A stretch of DNA of 37,874 bases from DASZHJ01 sp035581425 (GTDB lineage: Bacteria; Pseudomonadota; Alphaproteobacteria; ATCC43930; CGMCC-115725): positions 1 through 37,874 of the forward strand of contig DATJVP010000144.1 in NCBI GenBank assembly GCA_035581425.1, written 5' to 3'. A model generated the notes under the pieces. That model saw nothing but the letters and a program-made list of their open reading frames with translations, was not told where the DNA came from and did not search any database. Position 1 is the stretch's first letter. The number at the start of each line of letters is the position of its first letter. The position numbers were made by a program, and so were the translations under genes. This document shows, in pieces, positions 7,756 to 16,028 of the stretch.

Positions 7756-8286
7756 ATGAAACCAAGCGCACTCATCGCCTCCCTCGCTCTAATGCTTCAA
7801 CTCGGCGCTTGCGCCTGGTTGCTGCCGGAGAAGCCGCCGCCGGCCAAGGTCGAGGCGCCGCCGACACCTGCCGCCGATCTGCAGCCCCCGCCCCCGGTTC
7901 CGCCGCGCAAGCCTGCTGTGCCATCGACGCTCGCCCTCAATCCCGCGGGTCCAATGCCGTCGGTGACGACCGAGCCAGAGATGCCCTCGCCTGCCGCCGA
8001 TCCCGAAGGATTGATCGGCCTCGACCAGAAGCAGATCGAGTCGCTGCTGGGCACGCCCCAACAAAGCTCCGAATCTGCTCCGGCGCGAATCTGGCACTAT
8101 GCAGGTCGCAACTGCCAACTGGAGATATATTTCTATCTGGACCTGAAGAGCCAAGTGATGCGCGCCCTTCATTACGAGGTGAAGAGCAATGACACAGCCG
8201 ATCCAGCCCGAGACCGCTGTTTCTCCGATCTCGTCGCCCGGCACGAAGCCGGCGTCAGCCCGGCAAGCGCGAATCCTGCTCGTTGA
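7756..8286 (+). CDS. Predicted lipoprotein preceding two-component genes
   Basis: The 176-residue product starts MKPSALIASLALMLQLGAC, a lipoprotein signal with lipobox LGAC and lipidation Cys at residue 19. A long Pro/Ala-rich linker (about 22-75) follows, suited to spanning the periplasm. A small C-terminal domain (about 80-160) begins GLIGLDQKQIESLLGTPQQ and contains IWHYAGRNCQLEIYFYLD. The LxLxGxP and YxxxxCxLxxxLY pattern recalls SmpA/BamE-like folds, though I would not claim that function. ATG 7756 is the only start that gives the lipobox. A perfect GGAGG at 7701-7705 has no usable start after it. The 3' end overlaps the response-regulator gene by 98 nt. Confidence 0.78.
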   Translation: MKPSALIASLALMLQLGACAWLLPEKPPPAKVEAPPTPAADLQPPPPVPPRKPAVPSTLALNPAGPMPSVTTEPEMPSPAADPEGLIGLDQKQIESLLGTPQQSSESAPARIWHYAGRNCQLEIYFYLDLKSQVMRALHYEVKSNDTADPARDRCFSDLVARHEAGVSPASANPAR

Positions 8287-8980
8287 CGACGACGACGAGT
8301 TTCGCGAGAGCCTCGGGCTCAACCTGATCGATGAGGGCTTCGCGGTCACGACCTTCGGAGGCGCCTATCCGGCGCTCGAGTTCCTGGGCTCGGGCGAGGC
8401 GGTCGACGTGATCTTGCTGGACTGGCGGATGCCGGGCATGAACGGGCTCGAGATGCTGCGCGAGCTTCGCCAGCGCGGCGCGATGACGCCGGTGATCTTT
8501 CTTACCGCGCTCAGCGACGACATCTACGAGGAGGCGGCGCTCGCGGGCGGCGCGGTCGATTTCATCGACAAGTCGCGGCGGCTCTCGATCCTGGTGAAGC
8601 GCATCGAGCTCATCGCCGAGGGACAGCGCCCGGCCCTTGAAGTTGCGCAACAGCAGCCCGCGCAAGTACGCCTCGGTCCGCTGGAGCTGCGCTTCGACAT
8701 CAACCGCGCCTTCTGGAACGGCCAAGCGGTCGATCTCACGCTAACGGAATTCCGTATGGTTGCGCAGCTCGCCCTCAAGCCCGGAGAGGATCTTTCCTAT
8801 CGCGAGCTCTACGACCTCGTGCACGGAAAAGACTTTCTGGCCGGCAGCGGCACGGAGGGATACCGTGCCAACGTACGAACCTTCATAAAACGCATTCGCA
8901 AGAAGTTCCGCGATGTCGATACCGAGTTTGACCAGATCCACAACTACGCCGGCTTCGGCTATCGCTGGACCGTCGCCTGA
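8189..8980 (+). CDS. Response regulator, OmpR/ChvI-like
   Basis: This 263-residue two-component transcription factor has a receiver domain at about residues 27-145. It shows the acidic pocket LLVDDDDEF, phospho-acceptor D78 in LLDWRMPGMNG, T106 in FLTALSD and K128 in DFIDKS. A winged-helix DNA-binding domain (about 160-262) includes LTLTEFRMVAQL and YRANVRTFIKRIRKKF, and ends YAGFGYRW, the usual OmpR-family finish. The layout resembles ChvI of rhizobia. GAGG sits 9 nt before ATG 8189 and no later Met precedes the receiver, so the 98-nt overlap with the lipoprotein gene appears genuine. The kinase gene overlaps its 3' end by 68 nt, indicating tight translational coupling. Confidence 0.9.
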   Translation: MTQPIQPETAVSPISSPGTKPASARQARILLVDDDDEFRESLGLNLIDEGFAVTTFGGAYPALEFLGSGEAVDVILLDWRMPGMNGLEMLRELRQRGAMTPVIFLTALSDDIYEEAALAGGAVDFIDKSRRLSILVKRIELIAEGQRPALEVAQQQPAQVRLGPLELRFDINRAFWNGQAVDLTLTEFRMVAQLALKPGEDLSYRELYDLVHGKDFLAGSGTEGYRANVRTFIKRIRKKFRDVDTEFDQIHNYAGFGYRWTVA

Positions 8981-10493
8981 GGGCGCGGCCGACGGCGATT
9001 TGCGGCGCTGGCGGTTCCACCGGTCGCTCGCGGCGAAGGCCGCGCTTCTGGTTGCGATCTTCCTCGCCGTGCCGCTCATCCTTTATGACCAGTTCCGCGC
9101 GGCCGACCGCGCGACCGCGGACCTGCTGCTGCAGAGCGTGCGCGAGCAGGGTCGGATCATGGCGCAAGCCCTGCAGCCGATCGTCGCCGGCACCGACAAG
9201 CCGTCGATCCCGGATCTTGGCCGCGCGCTGGAGCGCTTCGCGAGCGACAGCACCCGCGTCAAGGTGATCTTCCAGCCGGCGGGCAAGACGGAATTCTACT
9301 ACGTCGCATCCTGGCCCGCGGTCTCCGCGGCGCAGCTCGACAACGAACGCGGCGAGCTTGCGCAGCAGGGGGTGCTTGACCGGCTCTCCGCGACCTGCGT
9401 GGGCGAACTCGCCGATGCCCGACGCTACAGCACGCCCGGCGCCGAAGATGAAGTGGTGACATCCGTCACTCCCATCAAGGTCGCCTCCGGCTGCTTCGCC
9501 GTCGTCACGTCTTTCTCCGCTGGGAGCGTCCTCGGCTCGCATCTCGGGCGGCCCTATTGGACGACGCCGGAGGTACGGATCGCCGCCGTGATCTACGTCA
9601 TCATGGTCGTGATCACCCTCAGCACTTTCTGGGGCGTGCGACGCGGGCTCCGACGCTTCGCGGAGCGCGCCCGCGCGATCCGTGATCGCGCGCCGGACGT
9701 CTCCTTCGCAGAGGAGAATGACGTTCCCGAGCTTGCTGTGGTCGCCGCGGAGTTCGACGGAATGGTCTCGGCGCTCGATGCATCCGCCCGCGACATCCGC
9801 CGCACCGCCGAGGACAATGCGCACGCCTTCAAGACTCCGATCGCCGTGATCCGCCAATCGCTCGAGCCGCTCAGCCGGTCCGTGCCGGCGGAAAATCCGC
9901 GTGGCCAACGCGCGCTCGGGCTGATCGAGAACTCGCTCGACCGCCTCGACGCGCTCGTCTCCTCCGCGCGCCGCCTCGACGAGGCGACGGCCGATCTCAT
10001 CAACATGCCGCGCACTCCCGTCCACCTTTCGACGCTGCTGCATCGCCTTTTGCACGCGCATGCCGACGCTATCGCCGAGCGCCAGCTCGCGCTCGACGGC
10101 CACATCCCTTCCGGCATCGTGATCTACGCCAACGAGGACATGATCGAGACTGTGCTCGAGAACGTACTCGACAACGCTCTCTCCTTCGCGCCGCGCGGCG
10201 GCACCATCGAGGTCCGCCTCGACCGCAAGGGCGACCGCATGGCGGAGCTCACGGTCACCGACAGCGGGCCCGGCGTTTCCGTCGAGAATCTCGATCGCAT
10301 TTTCGAGCGCTATTTCTCGCATCGACAAGGGATCGGCGGCCGCGGCTCGCATTTCGGGATTGGACTCTGGATCGCGCGGCGGAACGTCGAGGCGCTCGGC
10401 GGCACGATCCGCGCGGAGAACCGAGAGCCGCACGGGCTGCTCGTGCGGATCACGCTTCCGACCGCGCGGCCGTCCCGCTCATTGGCGGAATGA
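8913..10493 (+). CDS. Sensor histidine kinase, partner of the response regulator
   Basis: The 526-residue membrane kinase phosphorylates the upstream regulator. Membrane helices lie at about 41-58 and 221-240 and enclose a periplasmic sensor domain of about 160 residues. A HAMP-like linker leads to the phospho-acceptor H304 in NAHAFKTPIAVIRQS (H-box of the HAxKTPL kind seen in PhoQ-like kinases). The ATPase domain shows N421 in ENVLDNALSF, DSGPGVS (G1), IFERYFS (F box) and GSHFGIGLWIA (G2). The start at 8913 is the only ATG but has a weak Shine-Dalgarno; a TTG at 9000 would still retain both helices. Periplasmic signal unknown. The neighbouring lipoprotein could be a sensory accessory. Confidence 0.9.
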   Translation: MSIPSLTRSTTTPASAIAGPSPEGAADGDLRRWRFHRSLAAKAALLVAIFLAVPLILYDQFRAADRATADLLLQSVREQGRIMAQALQPIVAGTDKPSIPDLGRALERFASDSTRVKVIFQPAGKTEFYYVASWPAVSAAQLDNERGELAQQGVLDRLSATCVGELADARRYSTPGAEDEVVTSVTPIKVASGCFAVVTSFSAGSVLGSHLGRPYWTTPEVRIAAVIYVIMVVITLSTFWGVRRGLRRFAERARAIRDRAPDVSFAEENDVPELAVVAAEFDGMVSALDASARDIRRTAEDNAHAFKTPIAVIRQSLEPLSRSVPAENPRGQRALGLIENSLDRLDALVSSARRLDEATADLINMPRTPVHLSTLLHRLLHAHADAIAERQLALDGHIPSGIVIYANEDMIETVLENVLDNALSFAPRGGTIEVRLDRKGDRMAELTVTDSGPGVSVENLDRIFERYFSHRQGIGGRGSHFGIGLWIARRNVEALGGTIRAENREPHGLLVRITLPTARPSRSLAE

Positions 10494-10533
10494 CACAACT
10501 TTGTCCCGCGCGCGGGTAGGCACGCTCGGCTAG

Positions 10534-10577
10534 GTTTTGTGCGCGTCCGTAGCATCCGCGGCTACGAAGCGCAAAAC
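10534..10577 (+). other. Long intergenic stem-loop, part of a candidate structured RNA
   Basis: An inner perfect stem CGTAGC (10548-10553) with GCTACG (10561-10566) is stacked under an outer stem in which GTTTT and GCGC (10534-10544) pair with GCGCAAAAC (10569-10577), leaving a GT bulge. It lies downstream of the kinase gene and 52 nt before a strong terminator. Between the two is a single-stranded-looking segment with CCTCCTC. The arrangement resembles a small RNA or a processed 3'UTR. Confidence 0.5.
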
Positions 10578-10628
10578 AACCCCTGTGCTTGCGACGCTTG
10601 CCCGGCGTTGCAGCATTTCCTCCTCAGG

Positions 10629-10660
10629 TGCGGCCGCCCGATCGGCCGCATCTTTTTTTT
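10629..10660 (+). terminator. Strong Rho-independent terminator
   Basis: A perfect 8-bp stem TGCGGCCG (10629-10636) with CGGCCGCA (10643-10650) encloses a 6-nt loop. It is followed by TCTTTTTTTT (10651-10660). It ends rightward transcription from the two-component operon or from an RNA in the gap, just before the convergent ABC operon finishes at 10684. Confidence 0.93.
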
Positions 10661-10683
10661 GTTCATCGCGCCGGCGTAGTGCC

Positions 10684-11448
10684 TCAATCGAAACTCACCA
10701 GTGCAGCCGCTGCCGCGCGGTCGTAGCCTTCGCTCGCGCGGAGGAGCTGCGCGGTGTAGGGATGCTGCGTCCGCCGCGCGCGCAGCGTCGCGACGTCGAG
10801 CTCCTCGACGAAGCGCCCGAGATTCATCACCGCGACGCGCGAGCAGAGATGGGCGACCACGGCGAGATTGTGGCTCACCAACAGATAGGTGAGCCCGAGC
10901 TCGCGGCGCAGGCGCTGCAGCAGGTTCAGGATCTCCGCCTGCACGGAGACGTCGAGCGAGGAGCTGGGCTCGTCGAGGAGCAGGACGCGCGGCTCGAGGA
11001 TGAGCGCGCGCGCGATTGCCACGCGTTGCCGCTGTCCGCCGGAAAGCTGGTGCGGATAGCGGAAGCGATGCTCGGGCCCGAGCCCGACCTCATGCAGCGC
11101 ACGAATGATGCGCGGCTCGCGCTCGCCGATCCCGTGAATGCGCAAGGGCTCCGCGAGGGCACGGTCGACCGTGTGACGCGGATGCAGCGATGCATAGGGG
11201 TCCTGGAACACCATCTGCAGGTGGCGGTGAAAGGCGCGCGTGCGATGCTGGGATTGCGGCTCGCCGTCGACGGCCATGCGACCCGACCAATGCCGGTTGA
11301 GGCCCGAGAGCGCGCGCAGCACGGTCGATTTCCCGGAGCCGGATTCGCCGACGATCCCGAAGGCCTCGCCTTCCGCGACGCGGAAGGACACTCCGTCGAC
11401 AGCGCGGGTTTCGCCGAAGTCGACGGTGAGCGCTGCGACGTCGATCAT
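10684..11448 (-). CDS. dppF: Peptide-type ABC transporter ATPase (second ATPase)
   Basis: The 254-residue cytoplasmic ATPase of a peptide/nickel-type (PepT family) importer has Walker A GESGSGKST (34-42), signature LSGGQRQRVAIARAL, Walker B VLLLDEPSSSLD, and the H-loop VSHNL. It is last in the operon order binding protein, permease, permease, ATPase, ATPase. It is shorter than typical DppF/OppF (around 320), ending soon after YTAQLLRASEGYD, so the C-terminal oligopeptide-ABC extension is mostly absent. Its ATG overlaps the stop of the preceding ATPase gene by 4 nt (ATGA), implying coupled translation. The gene symbol reflects position and family; the actual substrate could be peptides, nickel chelates or opines. 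Confidence 0.9.
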   Translation of the reverse strand: MIDVAALTVDFGETRAVDGVSFRVAEGEAFGIVGESGSGKSTVLRALSGLNRHWSGRMAVDGEPQSQHRTRAFHRHLQMVFQDPYASLHPRHTVDRALAEPLRIHGIGEREPRIIRALHEVGLGPEHRFRYPHQLSGGQRQRVAIARALILEPRVLLLDEPSSSLDVSVQAEILNLLQRLRRELGLTYLLVSHNLAVVAHLCSRVAVMNLGRFVEELDVATLRARRTQHPYTAQLLRASEGYDRAAAAALVSFD

Positions 11449-12287
11449 GGCGCCGCGAGCCAGGCCGGATCGCGCTGCAGGGTCGCGAGCTCGCCCTCGC
11501 CGCCTTCGAGGGTCGGCAGGCAGGCGAGAAGACCCCGGGTGTAGGGATGGCGCGCCTCGGCGAGACGGCGCGCATCGATCGTCTCGACCACGCGCCCCCC
11601 ATACATCACGAGCACGCGGTCGCAGAAGGACGCAACCAGCCTCAGGTCGTGACTGATGAAGATGAGGCCCATGCCGCGCTCGCTTACGAGATCGTCGAGT
11701 ATCGCCAATACCTGCATCTGCACGGTCACATCGAGCGCCGAGGTCGGCTCGTCCGCGATCAGGAGGTCTGGATCGGGCGCTAGCATCATTGCGATCATCG
11801 CGCGCTGTCCCATCCCGCCGGAGACCTCGTGCGGGTAGAGATCGTAGACGCGATGGGGATCCCGGATGCGCACCGCCTCGAGCATCGCGAGCGCCTTTTC
11901 GCGCGCCTCCGAGGCGCTCGCGCGCTGGTGCGCGAGATAGGCCTCGGCGATCTGGTGGCCCACGGTCATTACGGGATTGAGCGAGAATTTCGGGTCCTGC
12001 ATCACCATTGCGAGCCGCCGACCCCTGAGCTTGCGCATCGTGGCGGCGCTTGCGGCGAGGAGGTCGATGTCGTCGAAGACGAGCCGCGAGGCCCGAAGCG
12101 TTGCCCCCGGCGGCAGCAGGCGGAGGATCGAGCGGCCCGTAAGGGACTTGCCGGAACCGCTCTCGCCGACGATGCCGAGCTTCTCTCGGCCCATGGTGAA
12201 GCCTACGCCACGCACGGCCTCGCTGATTCCGCGCGAGGTCCGGAACGAGACGCGGAGGTCTGCGATGTCGAGAAGCGACGCCGTCAT
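11445..12287 (-). CDS. dppD: Peptide-type ABC transporter ATPase (first ATPase)
   Basis: This 280-residue ATPase has Walker A GESGSGKSL, signature VSGGMGQRAMIAMML (the M in place of Q is common in DppD-type proteins), Walker B LLIADEPTSALD, and H-loop ISHDL. The C-terminus carries HPYTRGLLACLPTL, the HPYTxxLL motif characteristic of peptide ATPases. The frame is open far upstream inside the permease gene, but ATG 12287 overlaps the permease stop as ATGA and starts at the correct domain boundary (MTASLLDIADLRVSF). It would form the nucleotide-binding heterodimer with the product of the following gene. Confidence 0.92.
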   Translation of the reverse strand: MTASLLDIADLRVSFRTSRGISEAVRGVGFTMGREKLGIVGESGSGKSLTGRSILRLLPPGATLRASRLVFDDIDLLAASAATMRKLRGRRLAMVMQDPKFSLNPVMTVGHQIAEAYLAHQRASASEAREKALAMLEAVRIRDPHRVYDLYPHEVSGGMGQRAMIAMMLAPDPDLLIADEPTSALDVTVQMQVLAILDDLVSERGMGLIFISHDLRLVASFCDRVLVMYGGRVVETIDARRLAEARHPYTRGLLACLPTLEGGEGELATLQRDPAWLAAP

Positions 12288-13198
12288 CGCTGTTTCGGGT
12301 CGAGAACGTCGCGGAGCCCGTCGCCCAGGAGGTTGAATCCGAGGCTCACGAGACAAATGGCGAGGCCCGGGAAGGCCGCGACCCACCACTGATCCAGGAT
12401 GAACTTGCGTCCGGCGGAGATCATGGCACCCCATTCCGGCGAAGGCGGCTGCGCGCCGAGGCCGAGGAATCCCAGTCCCGCCGCCGTCAGGATGATGCCG
12501 GCCATGTCGAGCGTCACCCGCACGATCACGGAGGAGAGGCAGAGCGGCATCACGTGCAGCAGCACGATCCGCCCAGGGCTCGCGCCGAGGAGCCGCGCGG
12601 CGCTGATGAAGTCGCTGTCGCGGAGCACGATCGTCTCCGCACGCGCGATCCGCGCATAGGGCGGCCACGCCGTGAGGGAGATCGCGATCACCGCGTTCTC
12701 GATACCCGGTCCCAACGCCGCCACGAAGGCGAGCGCGAGGATGAGTCGTGGAAAGGCCAGGAACACGTCGGTGACACGCATGAGGATCCCATCCGCGACC
12801 CCCCCGAGATATCCGGCGATGCAGCCCACGAGAAGGCCGATCGGCGCCACGATCACCACCACCAGTGAGACGATGCCGAGGGTGATGCGCGCGCCGTAGA
12901 GAATGCGCGTGTAAATGTCGCGGCCGAGCTCGTCCGTGCCGAACCAGAAGGCGGCGCTCGGCGGCTTGAGGCGGCGACTCAGGTCCTGGGCCACGGGATC
13001 GCCGGTGGCGAGGAGCGGCGCTGCGGCTGCCACCGCCAGCAGCGTCACGACGAGCGCGAGACCCGTGAGCGCGAGCGGGTTTCGCAGGAAGATGAGCGCC
13101 GTCGCATAGCCTCGGACGAAGCGCGCGTGGAGGCGCGAGCTCGGCGCTTCCGCCGTAAGCCAGGCGCGCCATTCCCGGGATGCGGTGGCCTCGCTCAT
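12284..13198 (-). CDS. dppC: Peptide-type ABC transporter permease (DppC-like)
   Basis: This 304-residue inner-membrane permease has an N-terminal cytoplasmic segment, a first helix at about 38-58 (LALTGLALVVTLLAVAAAAPLLA), and then the binding-protein-dependent domain. The FGTDELGRDIYTRILYGARITL motif is diagnostic of DppC/OppC, and the EAA-loop region follows (ISAARLLGASPGRIVLLHVMP). About six helices are expected. The start at 13198 overlaps the stop of the preceding permease gene (ATGA). The longer frame to 13348 lies within that gene and is not used. Together with DppB it forms the translocation pore. Confidence 0.93.
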   Translation of the reverse strand: MSEATASREWRAWLTAEAPSSRLHARFVRGYATALIFLRNPLALTGLALVVTLLAVAAAAPLLATGDPVAQDLSRRLKPPSAAFWFGTDELGRDIYTRILYGARITLGIVSLVVVIVAPIGLLVGCIAGYLGGVADGILMRVTDVFLAFPRLILALAFVAALGPGIENAVIAISLTAWPPYARIARAETIVLRDSDFISAARLLGASPGRIVLLHVMPLCLSSVIVRVTLDMAGIILTAAGLGFLGLGAQPPSPEWGAMISAGRKFILDQWWVAAFPGLAICLVSLGFNLLGDGLRDVLDPKQR

Positions 13199-14253
13199 CG
13201 AACCCTCGGATCGAAGACGCGGTAGAGGAGGTCGGAGAAGAGATTGAGTCCGACGAAGACGGCGCCCACGACTATGGTGCCGCCGAGGACGGCGTTCATG
13301 TCGACGCTCAGCAGTGAATTCGTGATGTATTGACCTATCCCGGGCCAAGCGAAGACGGTCTCGGTCAATACCGAGCCCTCGAGAAGATTGGCATAGGAGA
13401 GCGCCACCACCGTAATCAGCGGCACCATGACATTGCCGAGCGCGTGTCGCCAGATCACGCGTGCCTCGCTAAGGCCCTTGACGCGAGCGGTCACGACGTA
13501 TTCCTGGCGGAGCTGCTCGATCATAAGGCTGCGCGTCATTCGACTGACATAGGCGAGCGAGAAATATCCCAGGATCGAGGCCGGCAGGATCACGTGAGCG
13601 AAGGCATTGCGGAACACCTCCCAGTTCCCCGCGAGAGCGCTGTCGAGGAGGATAACGCCGGTCCGGGTCTCGACGAGGTCCTCATAGGCGACGTCAATCC
13701 GTCCCGGTCCCGCCACCCAATCGAGGTGGACGTAGAAAAGCACGAGGCCCATGAGCCCGAGCCAGAAGACTGGAACGGAATATCCCAAGAGACCCAGCAC
13801 GCGGATCGCCTGGTCAATAGCGCGGTTCTGCCGGGCCGCCGCGATGACGCCGAGGGGAATGCCGAGCGCCACGCCCAGTAAGGTCGCGAGGGTCGCGAGC
13901 TCGAAGGTCGCGGGGAAGAAGCGCTTGATGTCCGTGAGCACCGGATTGGAGGTCAGCACGGAGCGACCGAGATCTCCGCTCAGCACCGCCATGGCATAGC
14001 GATAGAACTGCACGTAGAGCGGCTGGTCGAGGCCGAGCTCGGTACGGACGCGCTGATAGACCTCGGCGGGGGCGCGGTCGCCGACGGCGGAAAGCACGGG
14101 ATCGATCGGCACCACGCGCCCGATCAGGAAGGTCACGAGCAAGAGGCCGAAGAAAGTGAACGCGACCGTCGCCAGCAGCCGAAGCACACCGCCGGCGAAT
14201 CTGATCGCCGGCGGGGTCGGCCGCTTGCGTGCGGCGGTAGCTACCGACGACAC
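13195..14253 (-). CDS. dppB: Peptide-type ABC transporter permease (DppB-like)
   Basis: The 352-residue inner-membrane permease has an N-terminal helix (LLATVAFTFFGLLLVTFLIGRVVP) and then ELGLDQPLYVQFYRYAMAVLSGDLGRS, the conserved DppB periplasmic loop. Five further helices follow. The EAA loop reads EYVVTARVKGLSEARVIWRHALGN, and the conserved VFAWPGIGQY precedes the last helices. It is slightly longer than the usual 310-340 owing to an extended loop around residues 190-215 (VEYEDLVETRTG region). It begins 2 nt after the binding-protein gene's stop, so all five genes are one transcription unit. Confidence 0.93.
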   Translation of the reverse strand: MSSVATAARKRPTPPAIRFAGGVLRLLATVAFTFFGLLLVTFLIGRVVPIDPVLSAVGDRAPAEVYQRVRTELGLDQPLYVQFYRYAMAVLSGDLGRSVLTSNPVLTDIKRFFPATFELATLATLLGVALGIPLGVIAAARQNRAIDQAIRVLGLLGYSVPVFWLGLMGLVLFYVHLDWVAGPGRIDVAYEDLVETRTGVILLDSALAGNWEVFRNAFAHVILPASILGYFSLAYVSRMTRSLMIEQLRQEYVVTARVKGLSEARVIWRHALGNVMVPLITVVALSYANLLEGSVLTETVFAWPGIGQYITNSLLSVDMNAVLGGTIVVGAVFVGLNLFSDLLYRVFDPRVR

Positions 14254-14255
14254 CG

Positions 14256-15845
14256 TCAGTTCTTCTTGATCTCCTGATACCAGTTGTCGGCGAAGCCCGG
14301 GCCGACGATGAAGCCCGTGACGCTCTTGCGGTGCGCCGCCACCTCAATCTGCTGGAACATGATCACGAAGGGCGAGACCTTCTGATGCTCGGTCTGCAGG
14401 TCGATGTACATCGCCGCGCGCTTTTCGGCATCGGGCTCCTCGACCGCCGCCTGGGTCTTCTTGGACATCTCCGGAATATCCCAGGAATTGCGCCACGCGA
14501 GTGTCTTGGTCGGCGAGGCATCGGAGTTATCGGTGTTCGAGGCGAAGGTCTGCGCGTTGGTGTGCGGATCCTGATAGTCGGGCCCCCACGACAGCATCAC
14601 GATCTCATGATTGCGCGCACGGTACTTCGTGATGACTTGCTTGCCGTCGCCTTGGATGATCTCGAGCTTGATCCCCGCCTGCGCCCAGCTCGCCTGCAAA
14701 GCCTGTGCAATATCTATATCCGGGTAGATGGAGCGGACGTCCATGCTCACGGAAAAGCCGTTGGCGAGACCCGCCTTAGCGAGAAGCTCCTTCGCCTTGG
14801 CGAGATCGAACTTGTAGGGCTTTGCCTCGAGCGCGCCGAGGAATCCGACCGGCAGGAAGGCCTCATGGACGACGCGAACGCCCTTGAGGATGTTCTGCTG
14901 GATGCCTTCGTAGTCCACGAGATATTTGAGCGCCTCGATCACCTCGGGCTTGCGCAAGTTGGGGTTTTTCTGGTTTAGGCCGAGATAGGTAATCGCGCCT
15001 TTGCGTCCTTCGTCGAAGGCGATATCGGGATTCTGACCGACGGCCGCGAGCTCGTCCTTGCCGAGGTCGCGGGCGTAGTCGACGTCGCCCTTCTCGAGCA
15101 GGAGCCGCTGCACCGCGACTTCCTTCACGTGACGGACGATCACATGTGGTGTGAGCGGCGCGGGCCCATGGTAGTTCGCATTGGCGTCGAGAATGTAGCT
15201 CTCGTTCGCCTTCCATGAGCGAAGCACGTAAGGGCCCGTGCCGGCCGAATGCTGCTTCAACCACTCGTTGCCGAAATCGCCGTTCGTCTCGTGCTGCTTC
15301 ACGACCGCGCTGTCGACGATCGAACTCACGCCGGCGGTGAGACAATAGTAGAAGAAGCTCGGCGCGACCTTGGTCCCGACCTCGATCACCACGGTCATGG
15401 GATCGGTCGCGCGGACGCGCTCCGCGACGTTCTCTTTGGTCAACCCGAACTGCGTCAGGATGAAACCCGGCGTCTTGTTCATGATGACCGCGCGCTGGAT
15501 CGAGTAGACGACATCGGCGGAGGTCATGACATTGCCGGAGGAGAACTTGATGCCGGGCCGGAGTTTGAAGGTGTATGTCTTTCCGTCGGGCCCGACGCTG
15601 TAGCTCTCGGCGAGCGCGCCATAAAGCTTCGCGACGTTCTTCAAGTCGTAATAGACGAGGCGCTCATAGACATTGCCGTTGACCTCGCCACCAGAGAACT
15701 CGAACGCCTCGCCGGGATCGAGGGAGATGATGTCATCGATCTGCTTCGCCATCACCACGGTGTCCTTGGGTGTGTCCGCCCGCACAGCAACCGCGCCGGC
15801 AACCAGTATCGCCGCGCTTCCCAGAAGGATTTTCGAAAGCCGCAT
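14256..15845 (-). CDS. dppA: ABC transporter substrate-binding protein, family 5 (peptide type)
   Basis: This 529-residue periplasmic solute-binding protein of SBP family 5 delivers peptides or related ligands to the permease. Signal peptide MRLSKILLGSAAILVAGAVAVRA is followed by DTVVMAKQIDDIISLDPGEAFEFSGGEVNGNVYERLV, the usual family-5 opening. Further family features are VGPDGKTYTFKLRPGIKFSSG and WGPDYQDPHTNA near the end. ATG 15845 is preceded by GGGGAGAGGG at ideal spacing; the longer frame to 15890 is not needed. It is first in the operon. The divergent intergenic region (15846-16028) separates it from the cysteine synthase gene and should carry both promoters. The ligand cannot be told from sequence alone. 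Confidence 0.93.
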   Translation of the reverse strand: MRLSKILLGSAAILVAGAVAVRADTPKDTVVMAKQIDDIISLDPGEAFEFSGGEVNGNVYERLVYYDLKNVAKLYGALAESYSVGPDGKTYTFKLRPGIKFSSGNVMTSADVVYSIQRAVIMNKTPGFILTQFGLTKENVAERVRATDPMTVVIEVGTKVAPSFFYYCLTAGVSSIVDSAVVKQHETNGDFGNEWLKQHSAGTGPYVLRSWKANESYILDANANYHGPAPLTPHVIVRHVKEVAVQRLLLEKGDVDYARDLGKDELAAVGQNPDIAFDEGRKGAITYLGLNQKNPNLRKPEVIEALKYLVDYEGIQQNILKGVRVVHEAFLPVGFLGALEAKPYKFDLAKAKELLAKAGLANGFSVSMDVRSIYPDIDIAQALQASWAQAGIKLEIIQGDGKQVITKYRARNHEIVMLSWGPDYQDPHTNAQTFASNTDNSDASPTKTLAWRNSWDIPEMSKKTQAAVEEPDAEKRAAMYIDLQTEHQKVSPFVIMFQQIEVAAHRKSVTGFIVGPGFADNWYQEIKKN

Positions 15846-16028
15846 GGTCCCTCTCCCCTTTATCTCCCTCGGCGCGAACTCGCGCTGCACGCCTGAAGAA
15901 TGGAGTGTGGGATCGGTTGCCGGCTCTCGTCAATCGCTGCGGCGCCGCTCGGCTTGATCGCGCCTCGCGCGCTCGCTACTGTGCGGGAGCAGGAGCCCAA
16001 TCGACGCTCCAGTCCCGGAAAAAACGGC

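Noticed and set aside
11445..13172. A single 575-residue protein spanning permease and ATPase regions on the minus strand
   Set aside because: The first 295 codons are the permease gene read in another frame; the ATPase starts at the ATGA overlap at 12287.
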